From BJHL01 sp040378885 (GTDB lineage Bacteria > Planctomycetota > Phycisphaerae > Phycisphaerales > UBA1924): DNA of 64,000 bases. This document shows, piece by piece, positions 48,044 to 57,031 of the stretch (positions are counted from its first letter, which is position 1; each line of letters begins with the position of its first letter). The stretch covers positions 1 through 64,000 of the forward strand of contig JBKDAN010000064.1 in NCBI GenBank assembly GCA_046316615.1, written 5' to 3'. Position numbers and translations under genes: made by a program. Below the pieces are notes generated by a model. That model ran no database searches, was not told the origin of the DNA, and saw nothing but the letters and a program-made list of their open reading frames with translations.

Positions 48044-49525
48044 TTACTTTTCGCCCGTCGGGTCGCCCGTGCCAGGCGTCGCTTCTTGCTCAGCAGGCGT
48101 CGCGCTCGTGGGATTGGTGGGCTGCGTCGTCGCGGGCGTGGTCGTCGGCGCAGTCTCGCTGTTCTTGACGCCAGGCATGATGCCAAGCTTGTCCGCGCTG
48201 CGCAGCGGATCAACACGCACCGGCGTGATGAGGTTGAGCATGAGCGAGCGGTCAAGCTGCGCTTCGCCAATCACGCCCACCACGCTGCCGATGTAGCGAT
48301 CAAGATCAAGCTCGCTGCTCTTGCGGACGTAGCCAAGCGTGCGAGGGCTGCTACCGCCCACGCTCACCACGCGGTACATCTGCGGCAGGCGGTCACCGTC
48401 ATACACCGTGCTGGGCTGCAGCACGCCAACGATCGTGTACACGCGCGATGCGGCCCACGTATCCAGAGCCTGCTGCAGTTCGGTCTTCTGCGAGTTGAGG
48501 GCAGCGAGCTCAGCTTCCTGCCGGCGCACCGTCTCGCGGAACTCGCGGCGGATGTTCAGCGCGTTGAGCCGCTGCTCAAGTCCGGCCTTGCGACGCGGGT
48601 TGCTGTCGCCCATGCGATCGATCGTCGCCTGATACTGCGAGATGAGTTCATCAATCTCGCTGCTCATCACCGGCTCCGCCCACACCTTGCGGAAGATGGG
48701 CTCGAGATCTTCGCCGATCACGTTGGTAACGGCGACGGTCGTGTTCGCCGTGTTGTTCGTGTTGGTCGCGTCAGCGTTGCCACTGCCTGCGAAGGGCTGC
48801 ACAGTGTTGCCCGCTGCCGCGTTCTGTTCGCCCGTCGCGGAGATGTCAACCACATTGCCCGTCTGCGACGAACCTGTCGGCGTACCTTGCTGGTTCGCGA
48901 AGGGATCAGCGCCCTTGATCGCCAGCCCCGTGCCGGTGTTGGCCGGTCCCGTGCTGATCGTCACATTGGGCAGCTCAGGCAGCGACTGGCCCTTGGTCTT
49001 GGCGGCGTCAACTTCCGCCTGTGTGGCGCGACGCAGCCGCGATGCCGCGACAAAGCCGCGAGCATCAGCCGGTGCCTGCACCTTGAAGCCGACGACCACT
49101 TCGCCTTCCTTCACGGGCTCAACCAGCGTGAGCGTGCCGCCTGAGGGCATCGCGGTTTCAAGCAGCGGCTGCCACGAACCACTCCAGCCTTGAATCGCGC
49201 TGGCCGCGCGGAGACGGCTTTCCTTGGTCAGCGTGACGGTCGTGCCTTCGAGCGCAGCGTCTTCGGCGCGAATGAAGGCCGACATGCTGGGCGGATACAC
49301 CACGCGGTTCCAGCCTTCGCCTTCGCCGTCAACGACGACGACCTGACCCTGCGTGAGTGCGAGCACGGAATAGAAGCGCTCGCTGCCGCCGGCGCGAAGG
49401 TTGGTGCCGTTCTGCGAGACCACCGCGTAGTAAGGCGACACCGCCTTGACCTGCGCGAATGCAGGCACCGAGCAAGCGACCAAAGCCGTAGCAGCGACAA
49501 AAGAACGGTTGTACAGCGAGATCAT
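48044..49525 (-). CDS. Exported protein with SH3-like domain and coiled coil
   Basis: A 493-residue exported protein. A signal peptide (about 1-24, ending V-P-A-F-A-Q) precedes a bacterial SH3-like segment with N-L-R-A-G-G-S and V-V-V-D-G-E-G-E-G-W-N-R-V. A second beta module follows, then a low-complexity Asn/Thr/Gly linker, a coiled coil (about 310-365) and a further beta domain. The end is Thr/Pro-rich. The SH3-like fold suggests peptidoglycan or protein binding in the envelope. GGAGG lies eight bases before ATG at 49525. Confidence 0.8.
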   Translation of the reverse strand: MISLYNRSFVAATALVACSVPAFAQVKAVSPYYAVVSQNGTNLRAGGSERFYSVLALTQGQVVVVDGEGEGWNRVVYPPSMSAFIRAEDAALEGTTVTLTKESRLRAASAIQGWSGSWQPLLETAMPSGGTLTLVEPVKEGEVVVGFKVQAPADARGFVAASRLRRATQAEVDAAKTKGQSLPELPNVTISTGPANTGTGLAIKGADPFANQQGTPTGSSQTGNVVDISATGEQNAAAGNTVQPFAGSGNADATNTNNTANTTVAVTNVIGEDLEPIFRKVWAEPVMSSEIDELISQYQATIDRMGDSNPRRKAGLEQRLNALNIRREFRETVRRQEAELAALNSQKTELQQALDTWAASRVYTIVGVLQPSTVYDGDRLPQMYRVVSVGGSSPRTLGYVRKSSELDLDRYIGSVVGVIGEAQLDRSLMLNLITPVRVDPLRSADKLGIMPGVKNSETAPTTTPATTQPTNPTSATPAEQEATPGTGDPTGEK

Positions 49526-49676
49526 GACCAAGGCCTCCTGCCAAGGGAAAAGTCATCCTGACTGCGTGAGCTCAGCGTGTCTGCGCAAACGCCGACCGCC
49601 GAACCCGCGCCGATGCGCAAGTCTAGCCGATTTCCCGCCGCTCCGCCAACCGCCCGACAGTTTTCCCACCGGTCGT

Positions 49677-49716
49677 CATTTTCGCTTTATCGCTTTGCCA
49701 TTTATCGCTTTATCCT
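49677..49716 (-). repeat. CGATAAAG array, single arm
   Basis: On the minus strand the units are GGATAAAG, CGATAAAT, GCGATAAAG and GCGAAAATG. Its outer end supplies TATCCT, which ends five bases before the ATG at 49722. Confidence 0.8.
49711..49716 (+). promoter_or_regulatory. TANNNT box (TATCCT) supplied by a repeat unit
   Basis: TATCCT lies in the last unit of the CGATAAAG array and ends five bases before ATG 49722, so the repeat itself may be the promoter. Confidence 0.5.
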
Positions 49717-49721
49717 TGCAC

Positions 49722-50135
49722 ATGCTCGTCGGCCTCTTGCAGTGCTCCGTCCACATTCACGACGCTCAATCGCTCAAGGACAAACGCCGGGTGGTGCTGG
49801 CGATCAAGGATCGGCTGCATCGCGATCATCAGGCGGCGGTGGCGGAAGTCGCGCATCAAGAGACGCTCAACATGGCTCGGCTCGGGCTGGCGATTGTGGG
49901 CAGCGACGGCAAGCACCTGGCGCAGATGCTCGATCGACTGACGGACAAGATTCGTGCGGTTGCGAGTTCGCACGGGGAAGCGGAACTGGGCGAGACCACC
50001 CGCCGCATCGTGCACATGGACGATCTGCCTGATGTGAGTGAACGCAGCGATGCGAGCGACACGCGGACGCTCGCGGACGAACTCGCGGCGCGGGCGGAAG
50101 AAGCGTTTGATGACGAAGACGACGCGCGGCGATGA
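49722..50135 (+). CDS. DUF503 family protein (YlxP-like)
   Basis: A 137-residue protein of the DUF503/YlxP family. The N-terminus M-L-V-G-L-L-Q-C-S-V-H-I-H-D-A-Q-S-L-K-D-K-R-R is diagnostic, and A-E-V-A-H-Q-E also fits. In other bacteria ylxP sits in the nusA-infB-rbfA operon, where a ribosome-related role is assumed; here it is alone. The acidic tail of about 30 residues is an addition. The start is directly behind a CGATAAAG array and has no Shine-Dalgarno sequence. Confidence 0.88.
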   Translation: MLVGLLQCSVHIHDAQSLKDKRRVVLAIKDRLHRDHQAAVAEVAHQETLNMARLGLAIVGSDGKHLAQMLDRLTDKIRAVASSHGEAELGETTRRIVHMDDLPDVSERSDASDTRTLADELAARAEEAFDDEDDARR

Positions 50136-50138
50136 CAC

Positions 50139-51080
50139 TCACCGCGGCACGCGGATGAGAAAGCTCGCTTGCGGGCGATCACGCTTGCCGTCCTTCACGC
50201 CTTGGCCGTTCACGAGGTTGTAAGGGTTGGCGTCCATCGCATCTCGCACGCGTGCGCTGAGCCGCGGGCGCGGAAGCTTCTGCATCTGGCCCAGTTCGTC
50301 GCGCACGGAGATCATGTAGTCTTCATCGGTGAAGAGCCCCACTGTGACGGTGCTGCTGCGCGGGCCGTGGTAGTAGTACGCCTCCTGGCCTTGCGCCCGC
50401 AGCGCGACGACGGCACGCTCCGCGGCATCGCGAAAGTCGGCGAGTTCCTGCGCGGTTGCGTCGCGACCGTCCATGTTGCGATAGATGCCCACCTGCAGTG
50501 TGTAGACCGCTTCGGGGTTGGTGTCCTTCACGAGCGCGAGATCGAAGTCGGGCAGTGCACCTTCACCGGGCGCGGCCTGCGGTGGCGCGAGGATCGCTTC
50601 CGTGAAGAGCGGCTCGCCTTCGATCTCGATGGCCTTGATCGTGGCGAGATCGGTCTGGGCCCGCTGGTCTTGCGGACCGGTGTACTTGCCGTAGAGAATC
50701 GCGATACCGCCGCTGCGCTCGCCCAGATATGCGTCTTGCAGACCCAGTTGCGTCTGCACTTTGTAGAGACCTTGCTTGGCACCTTCGAGGGCTTGGTTGC
50801 CGCGGAACATGTAGAGAACGATGGCCCAGCTTGTATCGACTTCGCGGCGGGCGCGATCGGGCGCGAGTTCAGCGATGGCGGCGGATTGCTCCTCGCGGAT
50901 GCGGTCGCGGCGCTTCTTGAAACCGCTGAAGGCCTGCTGCTGCTGGGCGGCTTGATCGCTGAGCGGCTTTTCGGGCTTGTCCTGCGGCTTCTGCGCGGTT
51001 GCGCAAGCGGAAAGGGTGAGAGCAAGGCCAATGCAGGCAAGGGCTGCGCAGCGCGAAGCGTCACGAAAAAAAAGTGACAT
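50139..51080 (-). CDS. Lipoprotein, SPOR-like C-terminal region
   Basis: A 313-residue predicted lipoprotein. The signal sequence ends in L-S-A-C (Cys26). A Gln-rich, charged helical region (about 30-75) follows. Around residues 200-275 the V-Y-T-L-Q-V-G-I-Y then A-E-R-A-V-V-A-L-R-A-Q-G and S-S-T-V-T-V-G-L-F pattern resembles SPOR domains, which bind denuded glycan strands of the wall. The rest is unrecognised. The ATG at 51080 is preferred over 51116 because it gives a clean signal peptide. It converges with the DUF503 gene. Confidence 0.75.
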   Translation of the reverse strand: MSLFFRDASRCAALACIGLALTLSACATAQKPQDKPEKPLSDQAAQQQQAFSGFKKRRDRIREEQSAAIAELAPDRARREVDTSWAIVLYMFRGNQALEGAKQGLYKVQTQLGLQDAYLGERSGGIAILYGKYTGPQDQRAQTDLATIKAIEIEGEPLFTEAILAPPQAAPGEGALPDFDLALVKDTNPEAVYTLQVGIYRNMDGRDATAQELADFRDAAERAVVALRAQGQEAYYYHGPRSSTVTVGLFTDEDYMISVRDELGQMQKLPRPRLSARVRDAMDANPYNLVNGQGVKDGKRDRPQASFLIRVPR

Positions 51081-51415
51081 TTTTTGGCAAGTCCCTGTCA
51101 CGGTTATCCCTCGCAAGCATCATAACGACAAGAGGTTAGACTACTTTAGCCAAGCATTCACGTTTCTATCGAAAAGCCGTGTCGCCCTCCGATACATCTG
51201 GCACCACAGGGGTGGTTCCCAGTGGGTGGACGCGAGGATCGCGTCGGTGGTGATACGAAACATCCGAGTGAGCGGGCTGCATGGAGTGTCGGCCTCGCGA
51301 ATCGGCGCCGGTTCAAGGCGGGGTTATCCCGCGCCGGTGGTGGTTGAGCTCGCGCCTGCGTCAGCGTACGCGGGAGGGCGGGCGTGGGCTGTGTACAGCC
51401 TGGAAAGAGGCGTCT
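51081..51415. other. Intergenic region between divergent genes
   Basis: About 335 bp upstream of both the lipoprotein gene and flgM. No ORF or clear promoter consensus is seen. Promoters in both directions must lie here. Confidence 0.5.
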
Positions 51416-51703
51416 ATGTCAGATATCGCTCCTGTGTCGAACTCGTCGCTGATCGGTGCTATCAGTGCGAACGAAGCTCGTGCCCGCAAGGCGGAGCAAC
51501 TGGAGAGCACGGATGTCGCGCGGTCGCGCGAGGCCGATGCGGTGGAGATTTCGCCTTTCGCGCGGTTTGTCGCGATGGCGCGGGAGAACCCGGTGCGTGA
51601 AGACCTGATTGAATCGATCCGTCAGCAGATCGCCGACGGGACGTATGACACCGATGACAAGTTTGATCGGGCGTTTGATGAGATGCTGAGCGATCTGCGC
51701 TGA
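51416..51703 (+). CDS. flgM: FlgM-like anti-sigma factor
   Basis: A 95-residue protein. The C-terminal half (D-L-I-E-S-I-R-Q-Q-I-A-D-G-T-Y-D-T-D, then A-F-D-E-M-L-S-D-L) matches the sigma-28-binding region of FlgM; the N-terminal half is Ala/Ser-rich and probably disordered. FlgM holds the flagellar sigma factor inactive until the hook is complete. No flagellar structural gene is in the window, so the role is by family only. GGAAAGAGG precedes the ATG, and a strong terminator follows. Confidence 0.82.
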   Translation: MSDIAPVSNSSLIGAISANEARARKAEQLESTDVARSREADAVEISPFARFVAMARENPVREDLIESIRQQIADGTYDTDDKFDRAFDEMLSDLR

Positions 51704-52548
51704 CGCGCGAGAGAGAATCGCCGCATCCGCCTACCGCCCCGAGTCATTGGTTGGTTAGGAACAAGACGACGCAACACAGCAGCGAGGCATCCACGGTGGG
51801 GCCTCGCTGCTGTCGTTTTTGGCCAAGGCACAAGCGTTCGCCACGGGGACGAATCGCCGGCGAGTGGTTGTGCTTTCTTTCCGCGTGCAAAGGATGATCG
51901 CCTGCCGCTCGCGCGGCAGTCTGCGGGCAATGCACCGGAACGGCGGGCTGGGGGCATGGCTCGCTTGCGCGAGTCATTGCGGCGTGTTCCGCAAAGATGT
52001 GATCTGCCTGCCTGGCTTTGCCAGTGCCAAGCGCGCAGACAGCATCTGCTCCAGACCGTGGCGCCGGGCAGAGTTGAGCCACACCTTGCACGCCGCGGGA
52101 TCAATGGACGCGCGGGGCAGGTGACGTGACGTTCGCATTCAGTTGGCCGAATTCCGGACTTTCGTCCCTGCCCTTCCGCCCTCTTGCGTTCGCTTCCGTC
52201 CCCTTTGCCGCCGTGCCCGCAGACGCGACGTGCACTGTGTGACCGCTCCCTGCCGGAGCGACCGATGCTCTGTTCGCAGAAGGTTGCGGGGCGTTCGCGG
52301 AAAAGGGGCCGAGGACATGAAGTGCGCGCACAAACGTGGTCCAGATGTGCAGATTTTTGGTGGGGAAGTTGTGAAGCAGGCCGAGTGCAGGATGACGCAC
52401 AGCCAGTTGAAAGGACGGCACGCGTTGGCGTGATGAATGAGGATTCGACTTTGTGTCGACGCGTGGAAGTCGAACGAGAACTTCCCGGGCAAAGTCATGG
52501 CACTGCACAGCGCAATCCGACATTGAACCGGCATCTCAGTGAGAGCTT
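51704..52548. other. 845-bp intergenic region
   Basis: Apart from the flgM terminator at 51776-51820, no recognisable gene is present. Open frames on both strands around 52100-52530 show no family resemblance or ribosome-binding sites. It could hold a decayed gene or an RNA. Confidence 0.5.
51776..51820 (+). terminator. Rho-independent terminator after flgM
   Basis: A 13-bp stem of ACAGCAGCGAGGC and GCCTCGCTGCTGT, followed by CGTTTTT. Confidence 0.88.
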
Positions 52549-53637
52549 ATGAAAACAGCTTTTTACGCCAAGTTGGCCATCGCGTTCGTTTGCGTATCGA
52601 CTTGCTATTCCCAGAGCATCACACTTCCGCCCGCGCCAGCGGGCATAGAGACTTTCACGCTGCACGGCTTGCAGTTCAGCAATGTCCAGACTGGCGCGAT
52701 TGCTGACTTCGTGCCACCTGCCGATCAGCCGTATCCGTCAGTTGGCCGCCCGGTGGGCGGCGGTACGTGGAACTTCGGCATCGCGCGGACCGAATTGACG
52801 CAGGGGTCTGCGATTGAGCTACCCAACGCGTTCTATGACGTCGCCGTACCGCAGGACGCGCCGTGGGCTTTTCGCATGAACACGCTCCTCTCGGGGCTGG
52901 GTTCGATCGGGCCGGGTGTGTTTGGAGGACCGGTGGGGCCGCAGGGGCGGCGTCGGTGGACTGCGACGGCACAGGGGGCCGCGCTGCCAGCGAGCGCCAC
53001 GGGGTTCTTTCAGGCGGCTGCGTACTGCAACTGGCTGCACAATGACAAACAAGTCACGCTGGATGCGCTCCTGCAAGGCGCGTATGACCTGCGAAACTGG
53101 AACGACGCGCAACCGTCCACGTTCTTTGTTGACCGTTCACCAAACGCCCGCTTCTTCCTGCCCACCTACGACGAGTGGGCGGTCGCGACGTTCTACGACA
53201 CGGATCGTCACGGTGTTGGTTCGGGCGGATGGTGGCTATCGATGTACGGCAAAGACACACTGCCCGTGGGCGGCGCGCCGGGTGTCGGCGAAACGTCGGT
53301 GGGCTGGGCACCGAGCGACGACCCCTTTGCATGGGCTTATCTCCCGGTCGGAGCCTACGCCACGTCACAAAGTCCATGGGGCCTCTTTGACACCAGTGGC
53401 ACGGACTCGGAGTTTCTCGAAACCCGGGAGCCGGGAGTCGCCGGTCCGATGGGTGCGGGTGCACAGGGCGGCGAGGTGCTTTTTGTCGAAAATACGTGGC
53501 CTGACTACTTAGGCCACTTCGCACTCGTGGGGAGGGGGAACTTTCGAGTTGCCACTTCTGTGCCGAGCCCAGGTACTGTCCTCGCGTTCGCGGCAATGGT
53601 CGTAATCGCTCAGAGCAGACGACGCGGAAGACGATGA
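52549..53637 (+). CDS. Exported SUMF1/FGE-like protein with PEP-CTERM-like tail
   Basis: A 362-residue exported protein. A signal peptide (about 1-21) precedes a domain of the formylglycine-generating enzyme (SUMF1) fold: A-A-Y-C-N-W-L-H-N, A-R-F-F-L-P-T-Y-D-E-W and S-P-W-G-L-F-D-T-S-G-T-D-S-E-F. The catalytic cysteines and the R-G-G-S-W block near the end of true FGEs are absent, so it is probably a binding protein. The tail P-S-P-G, hydrophobic stretch, R-R-R-G-R-R is a PEP-CTERM-like anchor. A weak GAGAG lies before the ATG. Confidence 0.85.
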   Translation: MKTAFYAKLAIAFVCVSTCYSQSITLPPAPAGIETFTLHGLQFSNVQTGAIADFVPPADQPYPSVGRPVGGGTWNFGIARTELTQGSAIELPNAFYDVAVPQDAPWAFRMNTLLSGLGSIGPGVFGGPVGPQGRRRWTATAQGAALPASATGFFQAAAYCNWLHNDKQVTLDALLQGAYDLRNWNDAQPSTFFVDRSPNARFFLPTYDEWAVATFYDTDRHGVGSGGWWLSMYGKDTLPVGGAPGVGETSVGWAPSDDPFAWAYLPVGAYATSQSPWGLFDTSGTDSEFLETREPGVAGPMGAGAQGGEVLFVENTWPDYLGHFALVGRGNFRVATSVPSPGTVLAFAAMVVIAQSRRRGRR

Positions 53638-53666
53638 AGCGTGGCACGTCGCCAAGGAAGGTCGTG

Positions 53667-53697
53667 ACAAAAGCAAAGAAGGCCAGCGGGGCTGGCC
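53667..53697 (-). terminator. Rho-independent terminator (minus strand)
   Basis: On the minus strand GGCCAGC-CCC-GCTGGCC is followed by TTCTTTGCTTTT, 34 bases after the stop of the gene at 53732. Confidence 0.75.
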
Positions 53698-53731
53698 AAC
53701 GTTGTGATGATGGAAAGCGATGGGGTTAGGT

Positions 53732-54316
53732 TCAGAGTGTCGTACGGGTACGAGCGATTTCTTCTTGGCGCGTGACGTTGACTTCGCCGCTGTCTCGCTT
53801 GGGGGCGCTTGCTTCGGAAGAAGTGGCGATGTCATCGGCGCCGGCGTCTTCGAAGATCTTCTTGGCGGCGGTGACTTCGGAAGAAGAGTCGGTGTGGACG
53901 GAGATGAGAATGTTGCCGTCCTTGAGCTTGCCTTCGTAGCGCTTGGCTTCGATTTCGGGGATGCCCATGCCGACGAGTGCGCCGGCGATGCCGCCGACGG
54001 CTGCGCCCACGGCGATGCCGCTGAGGGAGGCCATGATGGGGCCTGCGGCGATGAAGGGGCCGAGGCCCGGGATGGCGAGGAGGCCGATGCCAGCGAGGAG
54101 GCCCAGCGTGCCGCCGATGACGCCACCTGTGCTGGCGCCGACGGTTGCGCCTTCGGGGGCTTTGGTGTTCTTCTCGTGGGCGAAGTCGCGGGTTGTGGAC
54201 TTATCGGGGAAGAGCACGGAGATGTCGTTGTCTGCGAAGTTGGCCTGCTTGAGGCGGGCGACGATGTCGTTCGCGATTTCGTGTGTCCGTGCGATGCAGA
54301 AGACTGCGGTACTCAT
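53732..54316 (-). CDS. Stress-type protein with glycine-zipper membrane region
   Basis: A 194-residue protein. The N-terminal 45 residues (V-F-C-I-A-R-T, A-N-D-I-V-A-R-L-K-Q-A-N-F) form a ferredoxin-like beta-alpha-beta seen in general-stress YflT/DUF1269-type proteins. A long Gly/Ala-rich membrane-active stretch (about 62-118, repeated G-x-x-x-G) follows. A second alpha/beta half ends D-A-G-A-D-D-I. AAGGAGC precedes the ATG at 54316. It follows the BON lipoprotein gene by 67 bp. Both are of types often induced by envelope stress. Confidence 0.75.
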   Translation of the reverse strand: MSTAVFCIARTHEIANDIVARLKQANFADNDISVLFPDKSTTRDFAHEKNTKAPEGATVGASTGGVIGGTLGLLAGIGLLAIPGLGPFIAAGPIMASLSGIAVGAAVGGIAGALVGMGIPEIEAKRYEGKLKDGNILISVHTDSSSEVTAAKKIFEDAGADDIATSSEASAPKRDSGEVNVTRQEEIARTRTTL

Positions 54317-54383
54317 AGAGAAGCTCCTTTGGATTACGTGTGCGAATGCTCGCTGCAGGTGGGCGACGTGATGTACACGCCGA

Positions 54384-54863
54384 TCAGCGCGGCTGGATTT
54401 CGAGCTGGTTGCTGACGCTGGTGACGCCGACGACGGCCTTGGCTTTGGCGTCGATAGCGTCTTTCTCGGCCTGGCTGTCGACGACACCGCGGAGGGTGAC
54501 GACGCCGGCCTTGTCGGTCATGATCTTGATGTTCTTGGCGTTGGTGGACAGGGTCGCATCATCCATGATGGCGCGGCGGATGTCGGCGGTGATGCGGATA
54601 TCGGCGGCGGCTTCGGACTGATTGGGCGGCGTGACGGTGTCGCCTGAACGGTCGGCGCGGTTGTTGCCGGTGTTGTCGGGAGCGCGGGGCGTATCGGTGC
54701 GCGTGGGAGTCGTCGTCGTCGTCGTCGAGCGATCGGTGCTCGGGGTGGTTGCGCCCGTGGAACTGGAGTTGTTGGTGGAGGTGCTAGCGGGTTGGCGCTC
54801 GCAAGCTGCCAACGGCGCGAAGAGTGCGAAGCTGGAGAACAAAATGACCGGTGTGCGTTTCAT
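54384..54863 (-). CDS. BON-domain lipoprotein
   Basis: A 159-residue lipoprotein. The signal sequence ends in L-A-A-C (Cys21), then comes a Ser/Thr/Asn linker of about 65 residues. The BON domain (about 88-159) has I-T-A-D-I-R-R-A-I-M-D-D, the central V-T-L-R-G-V-V-D-S and the final V-S-N-Q-L-E-I, as in OsmY. BON proteins bind membranes or lipids and are often osmotically induced. The ATG at 54863 has AAAGG upstream. Confidence 0.85.
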   Translation of the reverse strand: MKRTPVILFSSFALFAPLAACERQPASTSTNNSSSTGATTPSTDRSTTTTTTPTRTDTPRAPDNTGNNRADRSGDTVTPPNQSEAAADIRITADIRRAIMDDATLSTNAKNIKIMTDKAGVVTLRGVVDSQAEKDAIDAKAKAVVGVTSVSNQLEIQPR

Positions 54864-55038
54864 GGCATGGACCTTTATGTGGGCCCCGCGAAGCAAGCAT
54901 CGAGGGCGGCAGGTGTGCGTGGGCAAGTTTGGGACGCGCGGCATCAGCGGAAGCGCTGTGCGGCCGCGTGGCTTGCAGTCGCTTGCACATGCAACATGAG
55001 AGGGCGAGATGAAGGGGTGATGAAACGGGGGTGTGAAA

Positions 55039-55058
55039 CCCGCCACATGTGCGGCGGG
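55039..55058 (-). terminator. Possible terminator after the CorC/CNNM gene
   Basis: CCCGCC and GGCGGG pair around an 8-base loop about 30 bases past the stop at 55088 on the minus strand; only TTTC follows. Confidence 0.4.
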
Positions 55059-55087
55059 CTTGCTCTGCGGCGATTACTTGGCGGCGG

Positions 55088-56461
55088 TTACTTGGCGGCG
55101 TCGGCCTTGACGGGCTCGCGAGCGGCGGCCTGTTCAAAGGCGACGCGGACGCGCGTGACGCGCGTGGGCTCGGCGGCGAGCACCTGGATGTGGCCTGGCA
55201 GTGCACCCGAGCCAGCATCGGCTTCCAAGGCAAAGCTCTCGCCGGCGACGGGGATGCGGCCCAGTGTGACGGTGACGAAGCCACCAACAGTTTCGTAGTC
55301 TTCGCTGGCGGGCAACTGGCCGCCTAGGCGCTTGAGTTCGATATTGACGTCTTCGATGCGGGCGGTCGCGTCGATCTCGGCGGTGCGTGAGGCTTCGTCG
55401 ATGGTGACGTCGCTGGTGGACTCTTCGGGCTGCTCGTATTCGTCTTGAATGTCGCCAAAGACTTCTTCGACGATGTCTTCGAAAGTCACGAGGCCGGCGG
55501 TGCCGCCATATTCGTCGGCGACCATGGCGATGTGGACGCGCTTGTTGAGTAGTTCGGGGAGAAGTTCGCGGACGGTCTTGGTTTCGGGCACGAAATAGGC
55601 GGGGCGGAGGAGGGCGCGGAGATCGAAGAGGCGGCCGCTGCGGCTGCCGCCGCCGCCGTCGCCGGCGAGCCAGCGCATGAGGTCCTTCACGTAGAAGATA
55701 CCGACGATGTGGTCCATGTCGCCTTCGTAGACGGGAATGCGCGAGTGGCCGATCGTGCGGATGCTGGCGGTGACCTTGCTGAGATCGTTGCTCAGGGGCA
55801 TCGCTTCGATCTGTGTGCGCGGGGTCATGACCTGCGCGACGGTGCGGTCGCGGAAGCGGACGACGGCTTCGATCATGTCGCGTTCGACGTTGTCGAATTT
55901 GCCTTCTTCCTGAGCTTCTTCAACGACGCTGAGGAGTTCCTGCTCGATGGCTTTGCTCGTGCTTTCGGCGGTCGAGCCGGCGAGGCGGCGGACGACTTCG
56001 TCGACGAGGCGCATGAGGGGGCGGAAGGGAGCGGCGAGGAAGTAGCCCAGGCGCAGCAGCGCAGAGCAGCGGTAGACAAGGTTCTCGCTGGCATGCTTGG
56101 CGACGCTGCCTGGGATGACGGTGCCAAAGACCCAGAGGAGGAGAGCGGAGATGGCAACGCCGATGGAGGTTTCGGGCCAGTCGATCTGTTCGACATCGCG
56201 GAGCTTGGCGATCCAGAGGACCATGGCGATGACGACGAGGAGGTTGCAGACAACGCGCGGGAGGGCGATGGAGGCGGCGTGGCCGTCGACGTCGTCGATG
56301 ATCTTGTTGACGCGGGCGGTGGCGCCGGGCTTTTTGCGGATGGTGGCGATTTCTTCGAGGAGGGGTTTGCGAAGATCGCGCAAAGCCTGGGCGAGGCACG
56401 ACAGCACGCAGCCTAAGACAAGGCCGGTGACGGCGAGCAGGAGCCAGAGTTCGGAGCGCAT
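55088..56461 (-). CDS. CNNM/CorC-type transporter (DUF21-CBS-CorC)
   Basis: A 457-residue membrane protein of the HlyC/CorC (UPF0053) family. Three or four membrane helices of the DUF21/CNNM domain (about 1-150), two CBS domains (about 205-335, with V-M-T-P-R-T and V-A-D-E-Y-G-G-T-A-G-L-V-T) and a C-terminal CorC-HlyC domain (about 365-440) are all recognisable. CNNM relatives export Mg2+ or Na+. It lies 51 bp after ybeY on the same strand, the classic YbeY-YbeX neighbourhood. A GCACTCTG-type repeat array fills the gap. Confidence 0.9.
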   Translation of the reverse strand: MRSELWLLLAVTGLVLGCVLSCLAQALRDLRKPLLEEIATIRKKPGATARVNKIIDDVDGHAASIALPRVVCNLLVVIAMVLWIAKLRDVEQIDWPETSIGVAISALLLWVFGTVIPGSVAKHASENLVYRCSALLRLGYFLAAPFRPLMRLVDEVVRRLAGSTAESTSKAIEQELLSVVEEAQEEGKFDNVERDMIEAVVRFRDRTVAQVMTPRTQIEAMPLSNDLSKVTASIRTIGHSRIPVYEGDMDHIVGIFYVKDLMRWLAGDGGGGSRSGRLFDLRALLRPAYFVPETKTVRELLPELLNKRVHIAMVADEYGGTAGLVTFEDIVEEVFGDIQDEYEQPEESTSDVTIDEASRTAEIDATARIEDVNIELKRLGGQLPASEDYETVGGFVTVTLGRIPVAGESFALEADAGSGALPGHIQVLAAEPTRVTRVRVAFEQAAAREPVKADAAK

Positions 56462-56467
56462 GGCGAG

Positions 56468-56505
56468 AAGTGCCCGAGTGCGGAGTGCCAGAGTGCAAAG
56501 TGCGG
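56468..56505 (-). repeat. AGTGCGG array
   Basis: Five degenerate 7-8 bp units (AGTGCCCG, AGTGCGG, AGTGCCAG, AGTGCAA, AGTGCGG). It fills the gap between the ybeY stop and the CorC start; no inverted partner is nearby. Confidence 0.8.
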
Positions 56506-56512
56506 CAAGCCG

Positions 56513-57031
56513 TTAACGGGCTTCAACACGGAAGACTGGACCGACGCCGATTGACTCGAGCACCGCGTCTTCCATCCGGTGCATGGCGGCGGAGGCTTCT
56601 TCCTCGTGGTCGTCGTGGCCCATGCAGTGGAGCACGGCGTGGACGACGTAGAGGAGGAGCTCCCGCTCTAAAGGGTAGCCGCGTGCGGCGGACTGCCGGG
56701 CGGCTTCGTCGCGGCAGATCATGATGTCTGCGTGCAGCGGATACGGAGCTTGTTTGGTTTTGTCAGATAAAAGCGAGGCTGGCTGGGGCACGGGCGGGGG
56801 TGGTTGGTCCTCGGGGTCGGTCAGGTCGAAGGTGAGGACGTCGGTGGTGCCGGGGACGCCTGCGAACTCTTCGTGGGCGGTGGCCATCTCGGTGTCGTCG
56901 ATGACTCGAACGGAGACCGTACCGGCAGCGTGGAGCTTCTGGAGGGCGAGGCCAATGTGATCGAGCAGCCAGGTGAGTTGGCGGTCGGTCAGGGCGTGGG
57001 TGGCGTCGACGAGTTCGACGGTGGCGGGCAT
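56513..57031 (-). CDS. ybeY: Endoribonuclease/rRNA maturation factor YbeY
   Basis: A 172-residue metal-dependent RNase that takes part in 16S rRNA 3' maturation and ribosome quality control. The zinc motif H-A-V-L-H-C-M-G-H-D-D-H is complete, and the preceding G-T-T-D-V-L-T-F-D is typical. ATG at 57031 gives the natural N-terminus; TACCCT lies six bases upstream. Its start overlaps the end of the upstream gene by 43 bp in another frame. The corC gene is downstream, as in many genomes. Confidence 0.93.
   Translation of the reverse strand: MPATVELVDATHALTDRQLTWLLDHIGLALQKLHAAGTVSVRVIDDTEMATAHEEFAGVPGTTDVLTFDLTDPEDQPPPPVPQPASLLSDKTKQAPYPLHADIMICRDEAARQSAARGYPLERELLLYVVHAVLHCMGHDDHEEEASAAMHRMEDAVLESIGVGPVFRVEAR

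Noticed and set aside
51189..51195. CCGATAC as a possible sigma-28 -10 element upstream of flgM
   Set aside because: No matching TAAA-type -35 is found at the required distance, and it lies over 200 bp from the start codon.
52101..52548. Several overlapping open frames in the large gap before the SUMF1-like gene
   Set aside because: No ribosome-binding sites, no family motifs and similar frames on both strands; not convincing as genes.
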